NCBI GenBank assembly: GCA_039105265.1 | Contig: JAPFFF010000011.1 | Span: 1,054,001-1,118,000 of the forward strand | Direction of reading: 5' to 3' | Source: Tritrichomonas musculus | Taxonomy: Eukaryota; Parabasalia; Tritrichomonadida; Tritrichomonadidae | DNA: 64,000 nucleotides | Shown here: positions 17,318-26,600 of the stretch, piece by piece | How the letters are laid out: every line of letters begins with the position of its first letter | How positions within the stretch are numbered: the first letter of the stretch is position 1 | Position numbers and translations under genes: made by a program | The notes under the pieces: generated by a model | The model's input: the letters and a program-made list of their open reading frames with translations, nothing else | Told to the model about the DNA's origin: nothing | Database searches by the model: none

Positions 17318-19270
17318 TTATGCCATTTCTGGATCAACTTGTGAGCCAGCTGGTGATTCATCATCGATATATTCGAGGCCATCGAGTGAGAGCTTGAAGT
17401 ATGTGTCTCTGCATAAACAGAGTTGTACAGGTGGTGGTCTAACAATGGCTCCACTTGGTTCGATAATCTTGTAATATGTATCATTATCACCAGTGAATAT
17501 TGGTTGACCATTGACTTGAATTTGGATATTGCCTTTATCACCATCTAAGCCATCATAACAGTATCCAGCAGATGCACGTTCAGTTTGGACATTGAATACA
17601 AATGATGTGGCATCACTCAATGTATTGCGATATCGGACACCATTTTCATCGTTCTTGGGCATGGTGAAGCTATCTTCGAATTCCTTTGAACATTGGAGTG
17701 TGATACCATCGAGGTCTCCAGCTGTTAATTGGCTTTCGAAGAATCTGGCGCCAATGGTACTGACATTCTCATCTGGGAAGTTCTTACCACCAATATTCAA
17801 AAAGCAGTTTTGGTAAACGGGATTCTCAAATACAGTCAAATCATTGTGGTGCTTGGGGAACAACAATGACATGCTTGTGACATTGATTAATGGGATATTC
17901 AATGTAGACTTGATTCCGTTAGCGGCTGCTGCAATTGGGAATGCATGGTAATCTACCTTTTGAGATGGGATTACTAGGCCTTCACGTAATATGGATTCAA
18001 TGCTTGCACGAGTGGCTTCACAAACACCATAGCCTTGCATGTTGGACTTACAGAGAGTGATAGTCATTCGGTTAACAGTGAGTGTTGCTGGTTGTGATGA
18101 GTAATGAGCACTCATCAATTTATTAGCTTCGGTTTTAGATACGAAATTAACGTAGACATGACCTGCATGTGATGGTTGAGGTAATTTACCATGTTCTTTG
18201 GTATAATGAGCTTGACAAATTGCTTTATTATCATCAGTCTTTTCAATTCCAAGTTCAGTAAATTCATCATCTGTAAATCCAAAGATGAATGAACAATTTT
18301 CAATCAGATCATCGAAATCACCTCCAGATGCAGATACGTATTGTTCTCTAACTTCATACTTCAATTGATATTTAGTTGGTGTAGGTTCGGGAGATGGTGG
18401 GTTTGGATTATCACCAGGTCCTGGGATGATAGCCTCATTACCGATTTGAGTGAATTGGTGTTTGAGATGTCCATGTGCTTTGATTTGTTTGAGTTTATCG
18501 AGTTCCTCTGGGGATACGGTATCATTATCTTCTAGGAATGCCTTGGCTTCAGCAACCGTGTATGGGTCAATGGCAGCCCAAACAAGACCAGCTGGACTGA
18601 CTTGGAATCTAATGGATAAATCACCAATGATTCCGTTAGGGAATAAGTCAAATGCCTGTAATGCAAGCAAGTCATCAAATGGTACATTCAAGTCGAATTC
18701 GGTTGTGGTCTTACCACCATCCTTGAAGCTATTGAGATTAACGTATGAACCAGCATGAGTTTGACTGTAATTGCTGATGTTCTCCCATAAGCTGTGAACG
18801 AATCTGCGGCGCATCTTCTCAGTCTCTGGCTTCAAAACCGAGTATAGGAAGCCCTCGCGAATGCATTCATTTTGCTGATATCCGACATTGACATTGTTAT
18901 GGAGAATCTCGAGCCTGTCGAATAATTGGTTCGAGGACTTAAATCCAACAAAAAGTTTATAGAAGTTATTTGGATCATTAATCTCTTGCAATTTGGCCAA
19001 ATCGGTGTTCAATTGCAAATCGAGTTTGATGTGGAATGTGAGGAAGCCTTTGTCGATATCGCTAATGAAGTGGTTGGGATGCGTTAATGAAATCTGTGAG
19101 TACTGGCCTTGATGAAATGGGACTGGCTGGTCATGGCAATCGACAGTTCTAAATGAGAAGCTTCTGGTACCATCATTCACATTGATGATATTTCGCATCT
19201 TCTGGAATGTGTCATTGACATTCCCAACCTCGTATTTCAAATTGTGAGCTCTTTCGTTCCTGTATCTCAT
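17318..19270 (-). CDS. Major capsid protein, double jelly-roll type (C)
   Basis: 650 residues from ATG 19270. It aligns with the A capsid protein: SLWENISNYS versus STWENVSQFS, DLLALQAFDLFPNGI versus DQLALQVWQLYPNDI, and a C-terminal block EFEDSFTMPKND ... SAGYCYDGLDG versus EFEDSFTQPLND ... NAGYVFDGIDT. A proline-rich linker and extra domain (about residues 300-400) separate the two halves. This arrangement, the size and the adjacent ATPase fit the Polinton major capsid family. Divergent from the pVI-like gene with a 47-bp shared spacer. Confidence 0.85.
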   Translation of the reverse strand: MRYRNERAHNLKYEVGNVNDTFQKMRNIINVNDGTRSFSFRTVDCHDQPVPFHQGQYSQISLTHPNHFISDIDKGFLTFHIKLDLQLNTDLAKLQEINDPNNFYKLFVGFKSSNQLFDRLEILHNNVNVGYQQNECIREGFLYSVLKPETEKMRRRFVHSLWENISNYSQTHAGSYVNLNSFKDGGKTTTEFDLNVPFDDLLALQAFDLFPNGIIGDLSIRFQVSPAGLVWAAIDPYTVAEAKAFLEDNDTVSPEELDKLKQIKAHGHLKHQFTQIGNEAIIPGPGDNPNPPSPEPTPTKYQLKYEVREQYVSASGGDFDDLIENCSFIFGFTDDEFTELGIEKTDDNKAICQAHYTKEHGKLPQPSHAGHVYVNFVSKTEANKLMSAHYSSQPATLTVNRMTITLCKSNMQGYGVCEATRASIESILREGLVIPSQKVDYHAFPIAAAANGIKSTLNIPLINVTSMSLLFPKHHNDLTVFENPVYQNCFLNIGGKNFPDENVSTIGARFFESQLTAGDLDGITLQCSKEFEDSFTMPKNDENGVRYRNTLSDATSFVFNVQTERASAGYCYDGLDGDKGNIQIQVNGQPIFTGDNDTYYKIIEPSGAIVRPPPVQLCLCRDTYFKLSLDGLEYIDDESPAGSQVDPEMA

Positions 19271-19317
19271 TTTGTATCTTGGAAAAAAGCTTGAAATCAC
19301 ATTTTTGTATATACCAA

Positions 19318-19569
19318 ATGGGTATTGGCATCTTCAAGAAGATTAAGAACGCTTTCAAGAACGTCGGTAGTAAGCTCAAGAATGCAGCTCAAACTGTCAT
19401 CCGCAACATCCCAAGGGCAGTTGATATTGGAAAGGGTATCATCAATAGGATCAAGCCAATCGCCGACTTCATACCAGGTGTTGGACCAGTTGTAGACACC
19501 ATCAGCACTGGACTCAATTACGTAAGCAAAGCTAATGATATAGGTAAATCCATACTGGACAAGGTTTGA
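19318..19569 (+). CDS. pVI-like basic amphipathic peptide (C)
   Basis: 83 residues from the ATG after TTTTTGTATATACCAA: MGIGIFKKIKNAFKNVGSKL, a lysine/alanine amphipathic helix, then GIINRIKPIADFIPGVGPVV, a hydrophobic glycine/proline stretch. It resembles membrane-lytic minor capsid peptides (adenovirus pVI type) and has the same place relative to the capsid gene as 431-751 in A. Function inferred. Confidence 0.55.
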   Translation: MGIGIFKKIKNAFKNVGSKLKNAAQTVIRNIPRAVDIGKGIINRIKPIADFIPGVGPVVDTISTGLNYVSKANDIGKSILDKV

Positions 19570-19619
19570 TCATCATAGAATATCCACATACATATGAATA
19601 TATTTTTGTCCGTTTTGAA

Positions 19620-20054
19620 ATGAATACGGATATTAGAGTTATTAATGATAACAAGATGGAGCAACGCACGTTCAACTCAGTAGAGGAGTTCGACCTGTTC
19701 TACCAGAAGTACAATGATATGTTCAATGAGAAGACCACCAATTACCTCAATAAAACCTATAAAATAATCACCCCCGAATGCGAGTACAGGATTACCAAAC
19801 GCACTGGCAAGGATGGCTCCAATAATGTGTTTCTCAAGAAGATCACCAAGCAAGCCGATAATGACAACCTGGTGGAGATCCAATTCGCAAGCATTCGAGC
19901 TGACATCAATGCATTGCAGTCAACAGTAGATGAATACACCAAGCGGATTACCACTCTGGAGAACACCATTGGCGTGATCACCACAAAAATAAATCAGCTC
20001 ACCAATACCTTGAATGAGTGTACTGATGCAGTGAACAGTCTCCTGAGGCATTAG
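19620..20054 (+). CDS. Coiled-coil protein with YRITK motif (C)
   Basis: 144 residues. The N-terminal domain (FNSVEEFDLFYQKYNDMFNE ... LNKTYKI ... YRITKRTGKDG) is homologous to the A protein at 970-1329. The C-terminal 70 residues are a long heptad-repeat helix (IRADINALQSTVDEYTKRI). Start at the ATG after ATATTTTTGTCCGTTTTGAA. Likely a structural or assembly protein forming an elongated oligomer; not identified. Confidence 0.62.
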   Translation: MNTDIRVINDNKMEQRTFNSVEEFDLFYQKYNDMFNEKTTNYLNKTYKIITPECEYRITKRTGKDGSNNVFLKKITKQADNDNLVEIQFASIRADINALQSTVDEYTKRITTLENTIGVITTKINQLTNTLNECTDAVNSLLRH

Positions 20055-20278
20055 ATTTTGGAATTATTTGGGATTACCTGGTGATTGAGTGAGTGGTGTA
20101 GAGTTGATGATGTTGACTTAATGATTGGGTCATGCACAACACACCCCTTATCTTCATATTTTGGGACTGTGGGTTTGGTACAACTCATAGTTCGCCTATT
20201 TCGCATGTGACGTTCCAGGTGATTGAAATACGTAAGCCCATTTGAATCTCTTAATACACGGCGTTCCTCATACGACAT
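20051..20278 (-). CDS. Small 75-residue basic protein, possible (C)
   Basis: Reads MSYEERRVLRDSNGLTYFNH, then LERHMRNRRTMSC and a C-terminal low-complexity tail. It overlaps the preceding gene's stop by 4 bp, the same convergent arrangement seen at 15543-15546. The E copy (63712-63939) is identical, which the closeness of C and E makes weak evidence. The H/C-rich middle could bind zinc. Moderate confidence that it is real. Confidence 0.45.
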   Translation of the reverse strand: MSYEERRVLRDSNGLTYFNHLERHMRNRRTMSCTKPTVPKYEDKGCVVHDPIIKSTSSTLHHSLNHQVIPNNSKI

Positions 20279-20312
20279 TTAATCTTGAAAAAACACTTTT
20301 TTTCATATCTAA

Positions 20313-20546
20313 ATGACTGAATTGGGTGAATACAAGAAGGAGATTCCAGAGCTTAAGCGCATCAAACATGATCTCAAGGAGAAGTGCTATATGTATAAGG
20401 GCCACCTCAATAACATCAAAGGGGGTATGCTGGGTAGCAATGGACTAGCCTTTCGTGAATCACTGATTGAGGATATCAATAGTCTGAAGGAGAAGGTCGC
20501 CAAACTCGAGAATGAGCTCGCTGAATTATCAAGCGATAACCACTAA
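20313..20546 (+). CDS. Small 77-residue coiled-coil protein (C)
   Basis: A highly charged helix from start to end (KEIPELKRIKHDLKEKCYMYKG; INSLKEKVAKLENELAELSS) with clear heptads. ATG in a TAAATG context after a long T-tract. The stop codon lies at the edge of the hairpin module at 20551-20630. Role unknown. Confidence 0.55.
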   Translation: MTELGEYKKEIPELKRIKHDLKEKCYMYKGHLNNIKGGMLGSNGLAFRESLIEDINSLKEKVAKLENELAELSSDNH

Positions 20547-20550
20547 ATAT

Positions 20551-20630
20551 TGGGTCTGGTAGAATTCTACCTCACCCAGATTTCATCGTGATAACCACTA
20601 AATCCCTGGAACAGCAATTTTGCTGTCCCG
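20551..20630. repeat. 80-bp double-hairpin module, copy 1
   Basis: Contains a 26-nt palindrome centred on GGTAGAATTCTACC (20552-20577, two mismatched pairs) and a second stem GGAACAGCAA/TTGCTGTCCC (20608-20629). The whole block occurs in reverse orientation, almost unchanged, at 29380-29460. The 14-bp GATAACCACTAAAT is found on both sides of the palindrome (about 20535 and 20589). It could act as a 3' end signal, since both copies follow gene ends, or be a mobile hairpin unit. Confidence 0.75.
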
Positions 20631-20657
20631 ATTGAGACCACTATTTTTGCACATTAA

Positions 20658-21614
20658 ATGACTGATAACAGGAAATCGTTCAAGATATTCGACAATGAGT
20701 ACAATTCGCTGCTCAAGTACCCGTTCAAATCCAAGATATCGAAATTGGACCCATCGCAGTTCATCATCAACCCAGAAACTCATCATGAGCCATTCGTGAA
20801 GGACTTCAAATTGAAATCATGCAGTCCCTATTCAAAACCGGATTTCTCATTGGAACCCGGATGCTGGGAAGTCGATTTGATGTTTGTGAAGTACACCACA
20901 AGGGCTGATGATGAAATCCAGTCCGTGGTAGTCCATGAAACCATTTACCTCATCATGGTGAATGTCAACACACGGTATCTAATTGTGGAACCGCTTAAGA
21001 ACAGACTAGCTGATACCATCAAGACTGCATACACCAAAATCATTCTTGAGAAATATGATGACTTCAAATTCAATACCATCAAATGCGATGGTGAGAATAA
21101 CCTACTCAAAGTGCTTGATATACTTGGCCGCTACAATCCATCCAGAAATAAATATAGAGGTACCAAAAATGTGTTGATTGACCGTAATGCAGTGATTGTC
21201 GATAAATCTAAACACAACAACGCTCACAAAATCGTTGATGCAACCATCAGGACACTCCGTAATGCATTTGGTTTAGATAATCGTCGGATTGGAGACCCAT
21301 ACCTGATGCAACAGATGGTCCACTTATATAACAACACACCACATCGGTCTCTACGAATGCCCAATCCCAATTACCGAGATGATGGAATCCAATATGACCC
21401 GTATCTAGCAAGAGAACCCAAGTGGATATACTACACACCCAATCAAATGCAGCACAACCCAGATTTGGAGTGGAGATACATCAGGGATTGCCAACGGAGG
21501 CTACGTCGAATCAAAAATAATATGCAAATGGGTGGACTACTGAGCTATCGCAAGGGTAATATCATATTGGTCCATTACGATACATCCAAAACTGAGAAGA
21601 AGCATGAGAAGTAG
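20658..21614 (+). CDS. Integrase of the retroviral/Polinton type (C)
   Basis: 318 residues with the rve-fold pattern: WEVDLMFV at about residue 73, then YLIMVNVNTRYLIVEPLKNR, IKCDGENN at about 142, the NNAHKIVDATIRTLRNAFGL helix and YNNTPHRSLRMPNP. This is the typical order of a DDE integrase catalytic core. It would insert the element with 6-bp target duplications, as observed around B and C. Part of a fossil; this region of C includes one of the element's breaks. Confidence 0.8.
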   Translation: MTDNRKSFKIFDNEYNSLLKYPFKSKISKLDPSQFIINPETHHEPFVKDFKLKSCSPYSKPDFSLEPGCWEVDLMFVKYTTRADDEIQSVVVHETIYLIMVNVNTRYLIVEPLKNRLADTIKTAYTKIILEKYDDFKFNTIKCDGENNLLKVLDILGRYNPSRNKYRGTKNVLIDRNAVIVDKSKHNNAHKIVDATIRTLRNAFGLDNRRIGDPYLMQQMVHLYNNTPHRSLRMPNPNYRDDGIQYDPYLAREPKWIYYTPNQMQHNPDLEWRYIRDCQRRLRRIKNNMQMGGLLSYRKGNIILVHYDTSKTEKKHEK

Positions 21615-21875
21615 AGGCGCATATTCAATGAGATTGCCGAATTCATAAGATACCATAATGGGAACGTCGAATGTAAACTGCTGAAGCCATATTATAGATT
21701 CCAGTTGAATGATAATGATCAATATGTTCCATATACCAAAACCAAAACTGGTCGAACGCCTAAGACTGATGATGAGCGAGCTACCGTAACTGTCCCCATT
21801 ATGTATACCCGATTCGTGGCACCCAATTATGCATCACTAGGTAAAGACTATAAGCAGTACTTTGCTATCTAATAA

Positions 21876-22208
21876 ATGCCAAAGCGCTATTTCCATACAC
21901 AGACCACCGAGTTTAAGCTACCTGAGGACTTCATATATAGTCGCAATAAGAAGTACATCGTAGTGCAGTATGTGGGAGCTATCCTGAATAAGACCATCAT
22001 CGGCGATTTGATGGTACACTCGGATATTGTTGAATTCGACCCATACTGCGACCACTTCATAATGCTAGCCAACAGACGGCAAACCAAGTATCGCAAATAT
22101 GAGATGCTCAATAGGACCAAGCGGGATTTCAAAATATGGTTCACAGACCTGTATGGTAATGAGATAAAACCCGATGCATTCGTGCTATCGTGCTTGCTAA
22201 TCTATTGA
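21876..22208 (+). CDS. Conserved 110-residue protein (C)
   Basis: It has a clear homolog in A (54978-55319, 113 residues): shared pattern LPEDFIYSRNKKYIVVQYVGA versus FPPEFVNSRNDKYISFQYCRA, and FKIWFTDLYGNEIKPDAF versus FKVWFTDAKGNEIIPDNF. Predominantly beta strands, so a small jelly-roll-like or decoration protein is possible. It lies upstream of structural genes in both elements. No named family recognised. Confidence 0.65.
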   Translation: MPKRYFHTQTTEFKLPEDFIYSRNKKYIVVQYVGAILNKTIIGDLMVHSDIVEFDPYCDHFIMLANRRQTKYRKYEMLNRTKRDFKIWFTDLYGNEIKPDAFVLSCLLIY

Positions 22209-22246
22209 CCACAGTATGGCCCATATAGGAGTTTATTTTTGGGTAA

Positions 22247-23689
22247 ATGCAGGATGAATACCTTGATGTTTATAATATGAAACCAGGTCAATATCGCGAA
22301 TTGCCGTACTCAAAATATTTATCAGCTGTGTACCTCGATGTTGATAAGGTTACCAAACTATATTTCCCACGTGATTTAGTTCAACCACCAGTCGTTCATG
22401 ACTATACGATTGATAAAGTCGGAGCCACATTCACAATGAATTCGTATGAAGAGGTCCCTACATACATCTGGAGATCCAAATTTGTGGCATCGGTGAATGA
22501 TTATTGCATGATCCTAGTTCAGGGACCCAATAATAATAGACTCAGAGCAAAATCATATATAGCCTACCCCAGAAAATATTTCAAGGATACAGTTCTTGCA
22601 AACACAACTAAGTCACCTGGTGATCACCCAATAGGGTTCGAGATATCGGTTTATTCAAATCCATTACTGTTACCAACCATATATTGCTTTGAACAATTTC
22701 CGCTATTCCAGGTGAATCAGACAGCTCAGCCAGATAGTGGTCCAAAACCCATACAATTTTCATTCACAAATGATGCAGTTTTTGGTAGATCCCCACCTCG
22801 TAAAAGGATTATGGTCAATGATGAGACTTCCCCATTCAAGCGAAGGATTAAAGATTGGTATCACAAGCACACAACATATCACCCTCGGAAAAAGCTCATA
22901 TCTAATGAGTACAGCAGTGATGAGGTTAGGAGTGATAGGAGTGATGAAGCTAGTGAGAGTAGCGATCATGAGCAAAATCCATATGACCCACGTGAAGCTG
23001 AATATAGGGATAATGAGGTGCGAAATCAGCCAAAGGTCAGTCCAAATGGGGTATATATGTCCACCGATAAGAGACCAGGGACGAAATCCGTTGTTGTTCG
23101 AAAAACAAATGGTTCATTTCAAGAATATCGAGTTGGGAAACGCGCAATGACTGATATACGACGTAAGCAACAGCATTCGCTGAAGCAATCGCAGAGGCAC
23201 TCACAGGGACATCCAGCACAGCCTCTCAGCCCCTCCGGGGATGAGTATTCCAGTGATGATGCGACAGCTCTCAGTCCCTCCGGGGATGATTCACAGAGAG
23301 GGCTTAGAGATAGAACTCGCGATCGGGATCAGTATTCATATGAATCTCAAGACAACTCCAATACTAGAACACCTAAGCGTTCATCTAGGGTATCATCTAC
23401 AAAGCATTCCAGTTCGGTTAAATTCGGTAAATCATTTAAACCATATCGGGAGAAATTCACACCCCAATTCAAGGGTAATATCATGGACACCACATTTGAG
23501 TATGAAATGCCTCCTGAGCGCAGTGATGAATATAGTGAACAGGAACTGAGTTCTCAATATGAGGAGGAAGTTGAGCCAGAGGCCGAGCCAGAGGCAATCG
23601 AACCACCTCGTAGGCACAAACGCAATACAAAAATAAAATCCAAACGCAGCCAAAAGCGTGAGAATTTCTTTGACCAATTCAAACCATAA
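22247..23689 (+). CDS. Structural-type protein with long disordered tail (C)
   Basis: 480 residues. About residues 1-175 look folded (YLSAVYLDVDKVTKLYFPRD; VASVNDYCMILVQGPNNN; IGFEISVYSNPLL). The rest is low-complexity, rich in S, R, D, E and H (VRSDRSDEASESSDHEQ) and ends in a basic RRHKRNTKIKSKRSQKR tail. Two LSPSGD motifs at about residues 327 and 341 are encoded by CCCC-TCC-GGGG-type hairpins. Converges on the 1247-residue gene with a 7-bp gap. Its N-terminal fold and position make a minor capsid role possible, unproven. Confidence 0.6.
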   Translation: MQDEYLDVYNMKPGQYRELPYSKYLSAVYLDVDKVTKLYFPRDLVQPPVVHDYTIDKVGATFTMNSYEEVPTYIWRSKFVASVNDYCMILVQGPNNNRLRAKSYIAYPRKYFKDTVLANTTKSPGDHPIGFEISVYSNPLLLPTIYCFEQFPLFQVNQTAQPDSGPKPIQFSFTNDAVFGRSPPRKRIMVNDETSPFKRRIKDWYHKHTTYHPRKKLISNEYSSDEVRSDRSDEASESSDHEQNPYDPREAEYRDNEVRNQPKVSPNGVYMSTDKRPGTKSVVVRKTNGSFQEYRVGKRAMTDIRRKQQHSLKQSQRHSQGHPAQPLSPSGDEYSSDDATALSPSGDDSQRGLRDRTRDRDQYSYESQDNSNTRTPKRSSRVSSTKHSSSVKFGKSFKPYREKFTPQFKGNIMDTTFEYEMPPERSDEYSEQELSSQYEEEVEPEAEPEAIEPPRRHKRNTKIKSKRSQKRENFFDQFKP

Positions 23690-23696
23690 TACATGT

Positions 23697-26600
23697 TTAT
23701 TCACCTTCATATGTAACATTGTATTGCATAGCTTTATTTTTCCTAGAGTCCCTTTCTAGCTTATTTTGGGTTTTCATCTCAATATATCCACTACCCTCTC
23801 CGTATAATTCATATTCGATTAACGCATTGATGTTATCAATAAATCCTTGGCGAGCTTTCTTCAATTCGGCTGGCGGGGCTGTTCGTGCGAACGTAACTAG
23901 ATTTCCATAAAATGAAGTTTTAGTTTTAGAACTAGGATCTGGAACGATTCCCTCATCGAATTTATATCCAAATCCCCATTGAAATACAACCTCCTCTACG
24001 AAATCTAACATGTCGCTAAGATCAGCGGGTACCGATTTTTTCGCTAGTTCACCAGTTTTACTGTCTATTCCCTTCTTAATAATATCAATCCAGGCTTGGA
24101 CCTTAGGACCGACGTTCTTTTGATAAGTTTGCTTATGAGTACTCCTCCAATTCGACCAATCTGGGTAGTTGAATGATTTGCCTCTAGCAGACTTTTTCTC
24201 AACAGCTAGTTTCATAGGAATGTCAAAGTAATAGACATATATGGCGTTGCATACCGTTAGAAAATTGGTCAGTTTCCTGATTTTGATATACTTATTATAA
24301 TTATTGTTGGACCAGAATGCCTTCCATATGTGAGAGAACAGGGATGCCCAATAACTGTTAGGTGATAAACGTTTACTAATACGTGCCTTTCCAAGACCGA
24401 GATCACCATATGCAGTTTCTAGAGTATTCAAGTCCTCGGATTTCTTCAATATATATTCACCACGATCCCAATCGACCTTGGAAACATCCTTATTAAATTG
24501 CTTCATGAGCCATACATTAAATGGAGTTGTTTGACGCTTAGCCTTTGTATTATAAATTGTTTTCCAGGCCTTCTTATAAGGAGATGCATGGACTAATTTG
24601 TAACCGTTGACTATAGCTGGAGTTCCACGTTTATCAACAAGTACGATATCATCAACACGGTCACCATTAAGGTCTGTAATATTATTTCCTAATGGGTCAA
24701 TACTGTTGGTTGGTAATAATCTGTACTTGGGAACTCCATTCTCATCAAGATGTTTCAAACAATATTCCTCCGCAGTATCACGAGCTGCTGCTGCTGGAAT
24801 GTACTTAACTCGAAAGTTACCATTTATGACCATATCTAGGAAGTTCTTCTTGAAAGCTGAAGAATCAGCTGAGAGTGCGAGATTGCCAAACTTGTCTAAA
24901 TGGCCTTTAACATTTGTAAAGTCTTTACCTGAACGCTTACCCATGAGACCACTTCGTGATTCAATAGGCACCCTTACATAGTCATATTGGTGTTCTTTAG
25001 TATATTTGGATGTTGGTCTGTGTACCGAATCTGGTATTGTCTTAAGTGATTTCCCACCGTATACAATCGGAGGTTTAACAGGTGTCCTAACATATTTATA
25101 TTTAGCTAGCTGAGGTGCCTCAGCCTCAGCCTCAGTATCATTAGCATTATCATCATCATCATCATTAGCATCACCAATATCGATAATCGAATCATCATCA
25201 TCACTACCGGATTTATGGGACATGTGTACTTTAGGTGTAGAAAAAATGTTATTATTTGTATTCTCACGATTGACATCTTTTTCGATATCAGCTTCGATAC
25301 CCTCATAGACCCTAATCTTACTGATATATCTTTGTATATTTGACACCTCGGCTTCTGCTTTTGGAGTCTCTATGGTAAGCGATCGATCTTCTGCGATTGA
25401 ATCCAAGTTATGTATGATATCATCAACCATATCTCGAACCTCCCGAATCTCAAACTGGTTAAGTTCACGAGGTGCACATTCGGGGTTATCAGCAATGCGA
25501 TAGTATTTGGGTAGTACCTCAATGATATTATCAGGGAAAATACGCTTTGTGCGCAGCATGGCCATATCCTGATCAATCCTATCTGCACGAGTTCCGATTT
25601 CTGGGAATATATTTGACATCGATTGGGATTCCGCCTCCTCCTCTTCCTCCTCAAATTCTGGATTAACGGGTTGTCTATTGGGATTAGCATCATCCCCAGA
25701 GGGGCTGAGAGCTTCGGCATGAAATGCCTCAGGAACGAAGTTCCGTCGCGCATCAATATCAGGGGTGTCCTCGATTGGATCTCCTTGGGGTTCCTCTTGG
25801 GGTTTCGGTTGGGGTTTCAAATATAGATCCGGATTTGTGAAGTAAGTGGTGACATATTTCGTAAGCCTTTTCTTCAACTTGTCAACCTGACTAGGATTAT
25901 TAAAGTCGGTGCTTACCAAATCTTGACTCATCTCACCAATTGCATTTACTATCTCAGTCTCGTACGAATCTGGATAATAGATGATATGTGATATATTATT
26001 GATGACTTCCTCTGATACATCGCATTTACTAGATAAATACTCAAGAAGCTTACGGTAATCAAGAAGCTTACTGTACTGGACTTTACTACTATCCTCCTCT
26101 TCACCTGAGTCTTCACCGGAGTCTTCCTCATCCTCTTCACCTGAGTCTTCACTTGGATCTCCTGGAGATTCCACTTCAGGAAATTCCGATAATGGTATCT
26201 GTGGGGGTGCCTCGATTGGATCTCCTTGGGGTTCCGCTGGAGGTTCCACGAGTGGATCTCCTGGAGGTTCCGCTGGAGATTCCACTTCAGGAAACTCCGA
26301 TAATGGTATCTGTGGGGGTTTCGGTTGGGGTGCTACGATTGGATCTCCTTTGGGTTCCGCTTTAGGCTTCGATTGGGGTTTAAAATATTTATTCGGATTT
26401 CTGAAGTAAATTGAAGCTTTCAGCGTAAGGAGGTTCTTCAAACTTTGAACAGACCTAGGATCATTAAAGTCGGTGCGTACACAATCTTGCCTCATCCCAT
26501 CGGTAGCATATACTATCTCATCGACGTACAAGTCTGAATTATTGATGACTTGTATCATATTATCGATGATTTCATCTGTTACTCCGCATTCACTAGATAA

